NCBI GenBank assembly: GCA_009774155.1
Contig: VSNE01000109.1
Span: forward strand, 1 to 8,431
From: Lachnospiraceae bacterium
GTDB lineage: Bacteria > Bacillota > Clostridia > Lachnospirales > Lachnospiraceae
DNA length: 8,431 nt
Direction: 5' to 3'
Shown here in pieces: positions 1-6,367 of this stretch (position 1 is the first letter of the stretch; every line of letters starts with the position of its first letter). A program made the position numbers and the translations under genes. The notes under the pieces were generated by a model. That model was not told the origin of the DNA and searched no databases. It saw only the letters and a list, made by a program, of their open reading frames with translations.

Positions 1-63
1 ATTATAGTGAAAGGATTAAAAATAAAGACTTTATATGTAAAATGGAAAAAGGGATTGAGGAAA

Positions 64-456
64 ATGATGTATGGTTTATTGGACGCTCTTCGCAGACAGC
101 AGTTGGAGCACTATGAGGAACAGGATATCTATGAACAGGATTACCCCAATCCGGCTGTCAAGGATTCGGAAGTGCTGCTGATTAATCTGGCGGCGGAATA
201 TCTGGGACTTCAGAAAACGATTGAGCTGGCGCTGGCATGCCATGCCAAAATTGTGTCGCTGATTCTATGGGATCCGGAAAATTTAACTTCCATCCCAAGC
301 GGCGGGCGCTGGCCCAAGTCCTATCGCGCTATTTCTCTGGAACAGGCAGTTATGGAGTTCCAGGCAAGAAATATGGATCTGTTCTATATGAGGAATCCCC
401 GGGATGAAGATGGAAACAGATTAATCCGGCTGGATTTCAGAAGTCTGTGCGCCTGA
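64..456 (+). CDS. Hypothetical protein, about 130 residues, function unknown
   Basis: I do not recognise this protein. The frame is open from the left window edge and has a GTG at 7. I prefer ATG 64 or ATG 67 because a GGGATTGAGG ribosome binding stretch ends at 60, 3 or 6 bases upstream, and the sequence before it is AT-rich and codes a lysine-rich stretch typical of non-coding DNA. The product would be soluble: no signal peptide or membrane segment is visible. It begins MMYGLLDALRRQQ, followed by an acidic and tyrosine-rich segment. A hydrophobic helical part follows (VLLINLAAEYLGLQ, then IELALACHAKIVSLILW), and the C-terminal end is charged (RNPRDEDGNRLIRLDF). The gene is followed by the regulatory region of the two-component operon, but a hairpin separates the two, so it is probably not co-transcribed with it. 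Codon use looks like its neighbours. Reality of the gene is fairly sure; function and exact start are open. Confidence 0.7.
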   Translation: MMYGLLDALRRQQLEHYEEQDIYEQDYPNPAVKDSEVLLINLAAEYLGLQKTIELALACHAKIVSLILWDPENLTSIPSGGRWPKSYRAISLEQAVMEFQARNMDLFYMRNPRDEDGNRLIRLDFRSLCA

Positions 457-466
457 GAATTACCTT

Positions 467-510
467 TTAAGAAATCTTAAGGTGACATTTTTTCTTACAG
501 GCTCTATAAT
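467..510 (+). promoter_or_regulatory. Near-consensus promoter P1 with TTAAG direct repeat
   Basis: GTGACA (482-487) and TATAAT (505-510) are separated by exactly 17 bases, an almost ideal sigma-A promoter with predicted start near 517. Immediately upstream are TTAAG at 467-471 and TTAAG at 477-481, spaced 10 bases start to start. This is the usual spacing for tandem OmpR/PhoB-type regulator half-sites. The same stretch can also be read as an inverted repeat, TTAAGA-AA-TCTTAA. A related element, TTAAG-N5-TTAGG, lies at 5267-5281 before the C39-like gene. Regulator binding is inferred, not shown. Confidence 0.6.
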
Positions 511-522
511 AAAAATGATTCA

Positions 523-569
523 AAAAAGGCTGCAGCAATTTTTGCCGAATCGCTGCAACCTTTTTCTTT
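523..569 (+). terminator. Strong hairpin with T-rich tail (terminator or attenuator)
   Basis: AAAAAGG (523-529) pairs with CCTTTTT (559-565) and TGCAGC (531-536) pairs with GCTGCA (552-557), with one C/A mismatch between them. The inner ATT/AAT (538-540 and 548-550) can extend the stem. The 3' side runs into TTTTTCTTT. The A/T arms make it a possible terminator in both directions. It can end transcription of the upstream small gene. It also lies about 6 bases beyond the predicted start of promoter P1, so P1 transcripts must cross it to reach the regulator gene. Confidence 0.7.
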
Positions 570-587
570 AAAATAGAATCTGAATAT

Positions 588-621
588 TTAAGATGCAAAT
601 CTGATGCAAAGTTAGTATATT
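588..621 (+). promoter_or_regulatory. Promoter P2 of the two-component operon with GATGCAAA direct repeat
   Basis: GATGCAAA occurs at 592-599 and again at 603-610, an 11-base period, preceded by TTAAG at 588. A -10 candidate TATATT is at 616-621, and the position expected for a -35 box carries the repeat rather than TTGACA. A poor -35 covered by tandem repeats is typical of promoters that need an OmpR-family activator. The layout TTTA(A)GATG-AAAT followed about 24 bases later by GTTAnTATA is shared with 5288-5320 before the C39-like gene. Predicted start is near 628, leaving a leader of about 28 bases. Confidence 0.5.
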
Positions 622-655
622 CTATGGACAGTTTAAAAGGGAGACGAGAGAGAAA

Positions 656-1309
656 ATGCTGAAAATACTGATTGCGGAAGACGAAGAACCAATTGCAAAT
701 CTGATTCGTATAAATTTGACAAAGGCCGGATATATATGTAAGTGTGCTTTTGACGGAGAGGAAGCGGCAAATCTGATGGAAAGCGGGCATTATGATCTTC
801 TGCTTTTAGATATTATGCTTCCGAAAATTAGCGGATATGAGCTGATGGAATATGCGAATGCGCTGGAGCTTCCGGTTATCTTTATCACAGCCATGAGTAC
901 TACCGATCATAAGGTTGCCGGACTTAAGATGGGGGCCGAGGATTATATCTCAAAGCCGTTTGAAATTGTGGAGCTCCTGGCAAGGGTGGAGACTGTCCTG
1001 CGCCGCTATAATAAAATCGGAAAAAATATCCGAATACTGGATGTAGAGATTGATCTTTCCTCCAGAATCGTACTGCAGAACGGGAAGCAGGTGCTTCTTA
1101 CTCTGAAAGAATACGGTCTGCTTCTGTTCTTTGCGCAGAATCCTAATATTGCCCTTTACCGGGAAGCCATCTATGAACAGGTATGGGAAAAGGAGTACAT
1201 GGGAGACAGCCGGACCGTGGATCTTCATGTACAGCGTCTGAAGAAAAAATTAGGCTGGGAAAAGCATATCTGTGCCGTATATAAGATAGGATACCGGCTG
1301 GAGACATAA
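656..1309 (+). CDS. OmpR/PhoB-family response regulator
   Basis: A 217-residue DNA-binding response regulator, the usual length for the family. The receiver domain spans roughly residues 2-115. It has the acidic pocket E8-D9, the phosphoacceptor D52 in LLLLDIMLP, the switch residue T78 in VIFITAM and the conserved lysine K100 in ISKPF. A winged-helix effector domain follows from about 122 to 217, with the recognition-helix region SRTVDLHVQRLKKKLG and the family-typical ending YKIGYRLE. It should be phosphorylated by the kinase encoded 3 bases downstream and then bind tandem direct repeats. The start at ATG 656 is preceded by AAAGGGAG and GAGAG stretches. Candidate sites are the repeats at 467-481 and 592-610 upstream of its own operon and at 5267-5292 before the C39-like gene, which suggests autoregulation (inference). 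The sequence does not assign it to a named system such as VanR or PhoP. Confidence 0.95.
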   Translation: MLKILIAEDEEPIANLIRINLTKAGYICKCAFDGEEAANLMESGHYDLLLLDIMLPKISGYELMEYANALELPVIFITAMSTTDHKVAGLKMGAEDYISKPFEIVELLARVETVLRRYNKIGKNIRILDVEIDLSSRIVLQNGKQVLLTLKEYGLLLFFAQNPNIALYREAIYEQVWEKEYMGDSRTVDLHVQRLKKKLGWEKHICAVYKIGYRLET

Positions 1310-1312
1310 TCG

Positions 1313-2731
1313 ATGAAATTTTTTTGGAAAATTTATTTTTCATTTACCATATTGCTTTTATTGTCATTTGGGCTCTTCGGCACATGGATGATTCAGCTTA
1401 CCTTTGAGAAATCTTATCAGCAGGTATTGGAGGACGGAGAGCGGGAGAACCGGATGTTCCAGCTTTCCTTTGAAATGAACCTGAATGCTCTGGATGAGGT
1501 TTACCGGACAGAGGAAATCGTTCCCATTACAGCTTCCTCCATTATACGGAATCTGTCAGATTCCGGGGGTACCTACCGGATCTACAACAGCTCTCAGGAA
1601 TTACTGTATGAAAGCAGAAAATACGACTCTTCAGATGATACGCTTCGGAATATGCTGGACGAGCAGACTCCGTGCGGACATCAGCTTCTAAGGCGCGGGG
1701 AGGATACCTATCTTATGTTTGCCTGCCGTTCTGCCGTGGATAAACATGTATATTATCTTGAAAATATCAAAAACATATCAAATATTTATACAGACAGAGA
1801 AAACTATTATGACTGGTATATTACGGTAATGCTGATTTTGTCGGCGGTCACTACGGTTTTGGTTTTTGTGGTAACGCATATGCTGACCAGATCGATTGCA
1901 GAGCTGTCCCAGACAACGAGACGTTTTACAAGAGGAGACTACGGAGTGCGGGCTTCGGAGGACGGAGGGGATGAAATCGCGGATCTGGCATGCGACTTTA
2001 ATGATATGGCAGATACAATCTCCGAAAAGATGGATGAGCTGACCATGCAGGCAAAACGTCAGGAGGACTTTACCGCATCTTTTGCCCATGAGCTTAAAAC
2101 GCCCCTGACTTCCATTATCGGATATGCGGATATGCTTCGCTCCGTGGACTGTACAAAAGAAGAGACTGTTGAAGCAGTCAACTATATTTTACAGCAGGGA
2201 AAAAGGCTGGAAAATCTGTCCTTTAAGCTGCTGGAGCTGATTGTGGCAGATAAGCAGAGCTATATGTTCCGCCCCTTTTCCATACAGGAGCTTATGGATA
2301 CGGCAGTTCGTCTGACGGAGGTGAGACGGGCGGAAAAGAAAATTCATCTGGTACAGGAGCTTCAAAGGGGGATTATAGAAGGAGAGAAGGATCTTCTTAT
2401 CTCTGTATTTACCAATTTTCTGGATAATGCGGGAAAAGCGGTGGAACAAGGCGGTATGATTCATATCAGGGGCAAAGAATATCCGGGAAGCTACCTTCTC
2501 TGTATTTCGGATAACGGGTGCGGCATAGAGCAGCAGGACATTGCGCGCATTACAGAAGCTTTTTATATGATAGATAAATCCAGAGCGCGCAAGGAGGGCG
2601 GAGCAGGCCTTGGAATGGCGCTTTGCAGCCGGATTTTGAAGCTCCATAATGTCAGATGGAGAATCTTCAGCATTCCCGGAAAAGGAACGTCGATTGTCAT
2701 ACAATTTTTTGAAATAGAGGAGAAAAACTGA
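1313..2731 (+). CDS. Membrane sensor histidine kinase
   Basis: A 472-residue membrane sensor kinase, partner of the preceding regulator. It has a transmembrane segment at about residues 7-28, an extracellular sensor region of about 135 residues (30-166), a second transmembrane segment at about 167-190 and a HAMP linker at about 190-242. The dimerisation domain has the phosphorylated histidine H259 in FAHELKTPLTSIIGYADML. The ATPase domain has the N box around N368-N372 (FTNFLDNAGKAV), the G1 box DNGCGIE (400-406), an F-box-like EAFYMIDKS and the G2 box GGAGLGMAL (429-437). The sensor region has two cysteines, C121 and C138, which could form a disulfide, and matches no sensor family I recognise. 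GGAG at 1300-1303 lies 9 bases before the ATG. The stop TGA (2729-2731) shares its A with the ATG of the next gene, pointing to translational coupling with the unknown membrane protein. The ligand is unknown; context suggests an envelope signal. Confidence 0.95.
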   Translation: MKFFWKIYFSFTILLLLSFGLFGTWMIQLTFEKSYQQVLEDGERENRMFQLSFEMNLNALDEVYRTEEIVPITASSIIRNLSDSGGTYRIYNSSQELLYESRKYDSSDDTLRNMLDEQTPCGHQLLRRGEDTYLMFACRSAVDKHVYYLENIKNISNIYTDRENYYDWYITVMLILSAVTTVLVFVVTHMLTRSIAELSQTTRRFTRGDYGVRASEDGGDEIADLACDFNDMADTISEKMDELTMQAKRQEDFTASFAHELKTPLTSIIGYADMLRSVDCTKEETVEAVNYILQQGKRLENLSFKLLELIVADKQSYMFRPFSIQELMDTAVRLTEVRRAEKKIHLVQELQRGIIEGEKDLLISVFTNFLDNAGKAVEQGGMIHIRGKEYPGSYLLCISDNGCGIEQQDIARITEAFYMIDKSRARKEGGAGLGMALCSRILKLHNVRWRIFSIPGKGTSIVIQFFEIEEKN

Positions 2732-3636
2732 TGCAAACATGGAACCGGCTTTTCTGGATCTGCCTTACAGGAACTATTCTGCTGACTGCCGGAGTTATAT
2801 TTCTGCCCAGGTATCTCAGCCGGAGTCTGGATCTCAGGGAGCTGAACTGGGTGGAGGTAGGTGAACGGGATGATTTTTCTTTTCTGGAACCAAGCTCCGG
2901 CAGCGTATTGGAAAATGTACAGGTGTTTCGGAACCTGACCTATAATGGAGAAAATCTGACGTTAATCTCATCTATCGAAGAGCCTGTACGGATGAACAAT
3001 GAACTGCTGGAACAGGTATACAATCAGGTAATGTCCGCATCAGAGATGGGAATGCTTCCATGGGTTGGTTTTAAAAAGTATGAATACAGTGACAGGCTGG
3101 AGGAATCTGCTCTGGCTTTATATCAATATTGGCCTGAGTATGCAAAGTTTGCCAGATATTACAGCCTGACTTATGAATCAGAGGAGAATCCGCATAAAAC
3201 AGAAATGCTGAATTTCTGGTATCTGCGTTTTTCTGATACAAAAACCTTTGATTATTATTTTATTGTTCATGCGGTTTCCTATCAAATTTACTATGCAGAG
3301 CTTTACAATGCAGATACAGACATTTATGCCATACAAGCAAAAGAGGACAAAGTCTATAAAATGAAGGACTTATATAATATGCAATACGACAGCGCAATTA
3401 CAGCGGATGAAGACTTATTTGCCATAGGATGTATGCAGTATTATGACGCGGAAGGCTATGACTATATTGGTTCCCAGAATCTATATGATAAGCTTGGACT
3501 GGTTATCCTGTATTACGAAGGCAGGTCCGTTTATATCGAACAGTCTGTTGTTGAAAATTCTCTTTTTCCTGCATATCAGGGAGTCAGCGTCGGTTTTCAG
3601 GAGCTTGCTAACAGAGTCCGTTACCTGGTAGAATAG
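2731..3636 (+). CDS. Membrane-anchored extracytoplasmic protein of unknown function in the two-component operon
   Basis: I do not recognise this 301-residue protein. One hydrophobic segment at about residues 8-26 (FWICLTGTILLTAGVIFLP) follows a short N-terminus with one arginine, so it is probably anchored with its bulk outside the cell. The rest is acidic and rich in aromatic residues, with clusters such as YQYWPEYAKFARYY, FDYYF and SYQIYYAELY. There is no lipobox, peptidase motif or repeat that I can see. Its start overlaps the kinase stop codon (TGATG), and it lies between the kinase and the VanY-type peptidase. That position recalls accessory proteins such as YycH and YycI, which are anchored membrane proteins modulating the WalK kinase in bacilli, but no sequence similarity is claimed. 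A role as a modulator of the kinase or a partner of the peptidase is inference. Confidence 0.85.
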   Translation: MQTWNRLFWICLTGTILLTAGVIFLPRYLSRSLDLRELNWVEVGERDDFSFLEPSSGSVLENVQVFRNLTYNGENLTLISSIEEPVRMNNELLEQVYNQVMSASEMGMLPWVGFKKYEYSDRLEESALALYQYWPEYAKFARYYSLTYESEENPHKTEMLNFWYLRFSDTKTFDYYFIVHAVSYQIYYAELYNADTDIYAIQAKEDKVYKMKDLYNMQYDSAITADEDLFAIGCMQYYDAEGYDYIGSQNLYDKLGLVILYYEGRSVYIEQSVVENSLFPAYQGVSVGFQELANRVRYLVE

Positions 3637-3659
3637 TAAGTAAAAGGAGTGTAAGGCTT

Positions 3660-4460
3660 ATGCAAAGTACAGAGAGGAGAAAATATCGAATCAAGAGGAG
3701 AATAATCCGGAGGGTTATCTGGCGCCTTACCATATATATAGCTATGGCCGTAATTCTGACGGCAGCATGGAAGGTAGTTTCTGTTACTGTCAGACAGACG
3801 GCCCGGAAATCCGGACAGGAAGCGATTCAGGATCAGACAGAGAAATTCGCCTCAGAGGACAATTCCGGCCTGGCAAAAGTATCTGCAGGTGTAAAGGATA
3901 TTCTTCTTGTAAATAAAGAACATCCTCTGGAGGATTCTTATAAGCCGAGGCTTCAGAAGATAAAAGAGTATGGTGTAAATGTGGATTCCAGCATTTATGA
4001 AGCTTTGAACCATATGCTGCACGCAGGAGAAAAGGAAGGACTCAGCTTTTGGATCGCTTCCGGATATCGGAGCATGGAACGCCAAAGAGAGCTTCTGGAC
4101 GAGGATATTGAGGAGCTGATGCAAAGAGGATATTCTGTCTCAGAGGCATATGAAGAGGTCATTAAAGAAACCATGCCTGTAGGCTGCAGTGAACATGCAA
4201 CGGGGCTGGCTGTGGATATTGTGGCAAAGGACTATCAGATTCTGGATGAGAAGCAGGCCAGGACAGAGGAAATTAAATGGCTGCAGGAAAACTGCAGCCA
4301 GTATGGATTTATCCTGCGTTACCCAAAAGGGAAGGAGGACATTACGAAGGTCTCTTATGAGTCCTGGCATTTCCGGTATGTAGGTGTGGATGCGGCAAAG
4401 GAAATCATGAGCCAAGGCATCACACTGGAAGAATACCTGCAATTTCAGGAGGACCGATAA
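3660..4460 (+). CDS. Membrane-anchored M15/VanY-type D-alanyl-D-alanine carboxypeptidase
   Basis: A zinc peptidase of family M15B (VanY/LAS), 266 residues, expected to trim the terminal D-alanine from peptidoglycan peptides outside the membrane. A very basic cytoplasmic N-terminus (10 of the first 22 residues are Arg or Lys) is followed by a transmembrane segment at about 23-43, giving a type II membrane protein. A linker and the catalytic domain (about 80-266) follow. Visible motifs are SGYRS (134-138), the zinc ligands H179 and D186 in SEHATGLAVDI, and the catalytic glutamate E234 with the third ligand H237 in ESWHFRY. All key residues are intact. The start at ATG 3660 has AAAAGGAG 10 bases upstream, and the gap from the previous gene is 23 bases with no promoter seen, so it is the last gene of the two-component operon. 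No vanH, ligase or vanX genes are present, so this looks like housekeeping wall remodelling rather than a glycopeptide resistance cluster. D,D- versus L,D-specificity cannot be settled from motifs alone. Confidence 0.92.
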   Translation: MQSTERRKYRIKRRIIRRVIWRLTIYIAMAVILTAAWKVVSVTVRQTARKSGQEAIQDQTEKFASEDNSGLAKVSAGVKDILLVNKEHPLEDSYKPRLQKIKEYGVNVDSSIYEALNHMLHAGEKEGLSFWIASGYRSMERQRELLDEDIEELMQRGYSVSEAYEEVIKETMPVGCSEHATGLAVDIVAKDYQILDEKQARTEEIKWLQENCSQYGFILRYPKGKEDITKVSYESWHFRYVGVDAAKEIMSQGITLEEYLQFQEDR

Positions 4461-4494
4461 AAACGGCCAAACCTCCTGTCCTGAGGCATTGGCC
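4459..4494 (-). terminator. Rho-independent terminator of lexA, overlapping the end of the VanY gene
   Basis: GGCCAA (4465-4470) pairs with TTGGCC (4489-4494) and inner CCTC (4472-4475) pairs with GAGG (4482-4485), with small bulges. Read on the minus strand, the hairpin is followed by GTTTTTAT (A-run 4459-4463 on the plus strand), the expected poly-U tract. It lies about 40 bases beyond the lexA stop. The T-tract overlaps the last bases of the peptidase stop codon on the other strand. On the plus strand no T-run follows, so it would be a poor terminator for the two-component operon. Confidence 0.6.
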
Positions 4495-4533
4495 AGACAG
4501 CGCCTGCAAGACCGGACAGCTTACGCCTGCCGG

Positions 4534-5151
4534 CTACAGAAACAGACGGAATACTCCAAATACCTTTCCAAGGATGGTCACTTCGTCAATAATGATTGGA
4601 CTCATGGAATCATTTTCCGGCTGAAGACGATAGTGGCCGTTTTCTTTATAAAATGTCTTTACGGTAGCAGAGTCATCCACCAGGGCGACTACAATATCTC
4701 CGTTCTCGGCAGAAGTCTGCTGCTGTACCAGAATCTGGTCACCGTCGTAGATTCCGGCATTCATCATGCTGTTCCCTTTGACCTTCAGCATAAAAGTATC
4801 GGCATTAGGTATATATTCTGCAGGAACAGGAAAGTAAGATTCGATATTTTCCGCAGCCAGAATAGGCTGTCCTGCAGCTACTGTGCCGACCATCGGTACA
4901 TTTACTACCTCATGGCGCACCACATAAAAGCTGTCGTCCATAATCTCAATAGCCCGGGGCTTAGTTGGATCTCTGCGTATATAACCGTTTTTTTCCAATG
5001 TTTCCAGATGGGAATGCACAGAAGAGGTTGATTTTAAATGAACCGCTTCACAGATATCCCGGACAGTCGGCGGGTATCCTTTATTTAAGATCTCAGATTT
5101 GATAAAATCCAGAATCTCCTGCTGCTTTGGTGTGATTTTTCCATATCCCAT
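4534..5151 (-). CDS. lexA: LexA, SOS transcriptional repressor
   Basis: A 205-residue LexA of normal length. It represses DNA-repair genes and cleaves itself when RecA filaments form on damaged DNA. The N-terminal winged-helix domain (about 5-70) has ITPKQQEILDFI, the helix-turn-helix PPTVRDICEAVHLKSTSSVHSHL and GYIRRDPTKPRAIEI. The S24 autocleavage domain (about 85-205) has the cleavage bond A93-G94 in GTVAAGQPI, the nucleophile S128 in GNSMMNAGIYDGD and the general base K165 in ATVKTFYKE. All residues needed for autocleavage are present. I chose the ATG at 5151 because AAAGGAGG lies a few bases upstream and the protein then starts as family members do (MGYGKITPKQQ). The frame stays open upstream to 5217, but that stretch is the promoter and operator. 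It is convergent with the two-component operon and divergent from the C39-like gene. Confidence 0.98.
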   Translation of the reverse strand: MGYGKITPKQQEILDFIKSEILNKGYPPTVRDICEAVHLKSTSSVHSHLETLEKNGYIRRDPTKPRAIEIMDDSFYVVRHEVVNVPMVGTVAAGQPILAAENIESYFPVPAEYIPNADTFMLKVKGNSMMNAGIYDGDQILVQQQTSAENGDIVVALVDDSATVKTFYKENGHYRLQPENDSMSPIIIDEVTILGKVFGVFRLFL

Positions 5152-5170
5152 ATGATTTCCTCCTTTTTGT

Positions 5171-5217
5171 CGAACATCCGTTTTTTCTATTATAGCACGA
5201 GTATGAAAAAAAAGCAA
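5171..5217 (-). promoter_or_regulatory. lexA promoter with DinR-type LexA box
   Basis: On the minus strand, TTGCTT (5217-5212) and TATAAT (5194-5189) are 17 bases apart, a strong sigma-A promoter with start near 5182. CGAACATCCGTTTT at 5171-5184 (plus-strand reading) matches 12 of 14 positions of the Gram-positive LexA/DinR consensus CGAACRNRYGTTYG; the GAAC-N4-GTT core is kept. The box covers the predicted transcription start, just before the AAAGGAGG ribosome binding site. This fits repression of lexA by its own product. Confidence 0.85.
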
Positions 5218-5263
5218 ACAGATATTCGGAAAATATTTAATTCCTTTTTCTGGAATTCAGCAA

Positions 5264-5320
5264 TTCTTAAGAAATTTTAGGATTAACTTTAGATGAAAAT
5301 GCCGTCAGATATGTTACTAT
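5264..5320 (+). promoter_or_regulatory. Promoter of the C39-like peptidase gene with regulator-type repeats
   Basis: TGTTACTAT (5312-5320) is an extended -10 element (TGn followed by TACTAT), with start near 5327. No good -35 box is present. That position holds TTTAGATGAAAAT (5288-5300), similar to the TTTAAGATGCAAAT at 587-600 before the response regulator, at nearly the same distance from the -10. Further upstream is TTAAG-N5-TTAGG (5267-5281), inside the palindrome-bearing TTCTTAAGAA region, resembling the repeat at 467-481. This suggests activation by the linked OmpR-type regulator (inference). Confidence 0.5.
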
Positions 5321-5409
5321 AAATTAGGCGCTGATATTGTGCGAATATAAACAGAGCAGATCTATCCAGGCATTGGTTCCTGGTAAGTACAGATGAGAGG
5401 ATTTCAGTT

Positions 5410-6321
5410 ATGACAAGAGAGGAACGTGCCAGACAACAAGAACGGATTTCGAGAAGAGAACGTATCCGGAGGAAGAAGAGGAGAAGACTCAGGAGGAAAA
5501 TACGCAACGCCTGCTGTCTGACAATATTAACGGCAGTATTATGCGTGGCAGCCGGGCTCCTTATATCCTGTCTGAAATGGACAGGAGTGCTTCCGAATTC
5601 CCCGTCCTATGAGATAGAACCGCCTGTTATCCGAACGGAAAATGAGGTGAAGGAGCGGATAGAAGAGCTGGCCAAAAAGGATAGAGGATTTAAAGAGATT
5701 CTGAAAAATTATGACGAATACCCGGAGGTTTATCTGGCGGCCCTTGCCAATAATCCGGAAATGTTAGATTATGTAAAGGGCTATCTGAAGCATGAAAAGC
5801 TGGACGCCGCACTGACTAAAAAGGATACGTCCGCAAGCTACCCGTTGTTTTTGCAATGGGATAGGAGATGGGGCTATGCTTCCTACGGTGACAAAAGCAG
5901 CATTGGTATTTCAGGCTGCGGCCCTACGTGTCTTGCCATGGTCGCTTATGCGCTGACAAAGGATGCGTCTGTCACCCCTTTTGAGACGGCGCAGTATTCA
6001 GAGATACAGGGATATTATGTGGAGGGAACCGGAACCTCATGGGAATTGATGACAAAAGGGGCGGAAGCATTCGGCATCAAAGGAAGCGAACTTTCCCTGA
6101 ATGAAGACCAGATGAAACGGGCGCTGGATGCAGGACATCCGATTATCTGTGCCATGGGTCCCGGAGATTTTACCACGGCCGGACATTTTATCATGATTTA
6201 CGGATATGATAAAAAGGGATTTTCCGTAAACGATCCAAACAGCAGAGCAAGGAGCAGTAAAAAATGGACTTATGAAGAGCTGAGCGGGCAGATTAAAAAT
6301 CTGTGGGCCTATCAGTCCTGA
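5410..6321 (+). CDS. Membrane-tethered C39-like cysteine peptidase
   Basis: A 303-residue protein with a C-terminal papain-like domain of the C39-like (peptidase_C39_2) type. The first 32 residues hold 18 Arg or Lys and should stay in the cytoplasm. A transmembrane segment follows at about 34-55, then a charged, probably helical stalk (about 75-138), and the catalytic domain from about 143 to the end. The proposed catalytic residues are Q149 in FLQWD (oxyanion hole), C170 in SGCGPTCLAMV, H259 in AGHFIMIYGYD and D276 in VNDPNSR. The triad is intact, so the active site should face outside the cell. There is no ABC-transporter domain, so it is not a bacteriocin exporter. GAGAGG at 5395-5400 is 9 bases before the ATG, and no other ATG precedes the membrane segment. 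It appears monocistronic, divergent from lexA, with a promoter like that of the two-component operon. The substrate is unknown; surface proteins or wall peptides are possible. Confidence 0.88.
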   Translation: MTREERARQQERISRRERIRRKKRRRLRRKIRNACCLTILTAVLCVAAGLLISCLKWTGVLPNSPSYEIEPPVIRTENEVKERIEELAKKDRGFKEILKNYDEYPEVYLAALANNPEMLDYVKGYLKHEKLDAALTKKDTSASYPLFLQWDRRWGYASYGDKSSIGISGCGPTCLAMVAYALTKDASVTPFETAQYSEIQGYYVEGTGTSWELMTKGAEAFGIKGSELSLNEDQMKRALDAGHPIICAMGPGDFTTAGHFIMIYGYDKKGFSVNDPNSRARSSKKWTYEELSGQIKNLWAYQS

Positions 6322-6367
6322 TAAATTCAGATCCATTCAATAATAGAAGAGAGCAGCTTATTTTCCG

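Noticed and set aside
515..571. An 18-residue leader peptide frame (MIQKRLQQFLPNRCNLFL) spanning the hairpin
   Set aside because: Its ATG coincides with the predicted transcription start of P1, so it has no ribosome binding site, and its codons show no run typical of attenuation.
656..4460. A vancomycin-resistance cluster (vanR-vanS-vanY)
   Set aside because: There is no vanH, D-Ala-D-Lac or D-Ala-D-Ser ligase, or vanX, and M15 peptidases beside two-component systems are common without resistance.
4489..5031. A 180-residue plus-strand open frame
   Set aside because: It lies almost entirely antisense to lexA, has no ribosome binding site and shows no family pattern.
5152..5217. Upstream extension of the lexA reading frame by 22 residues
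   Set aside because: This stretch contains the lexA -35/-10, the LexA box and the ribosome binding site, and the extended residues do not fit the family's N-terminus.
5366..5383. A small CCAGG/CCTGG hairpin in the leader of the C39-like gene
   Set aside because: Only 5 base pairs with an 8-base loop, no conserved riboswitch features; likely chance.
5410..6321. A bacteriocin-processing exporter, because of the C39-like domain
   Set aside because: There is one membrane segment, no ABC domain, no double-glycine precursor peptide nearby, and the catalytic domain is C-terminal and outside.
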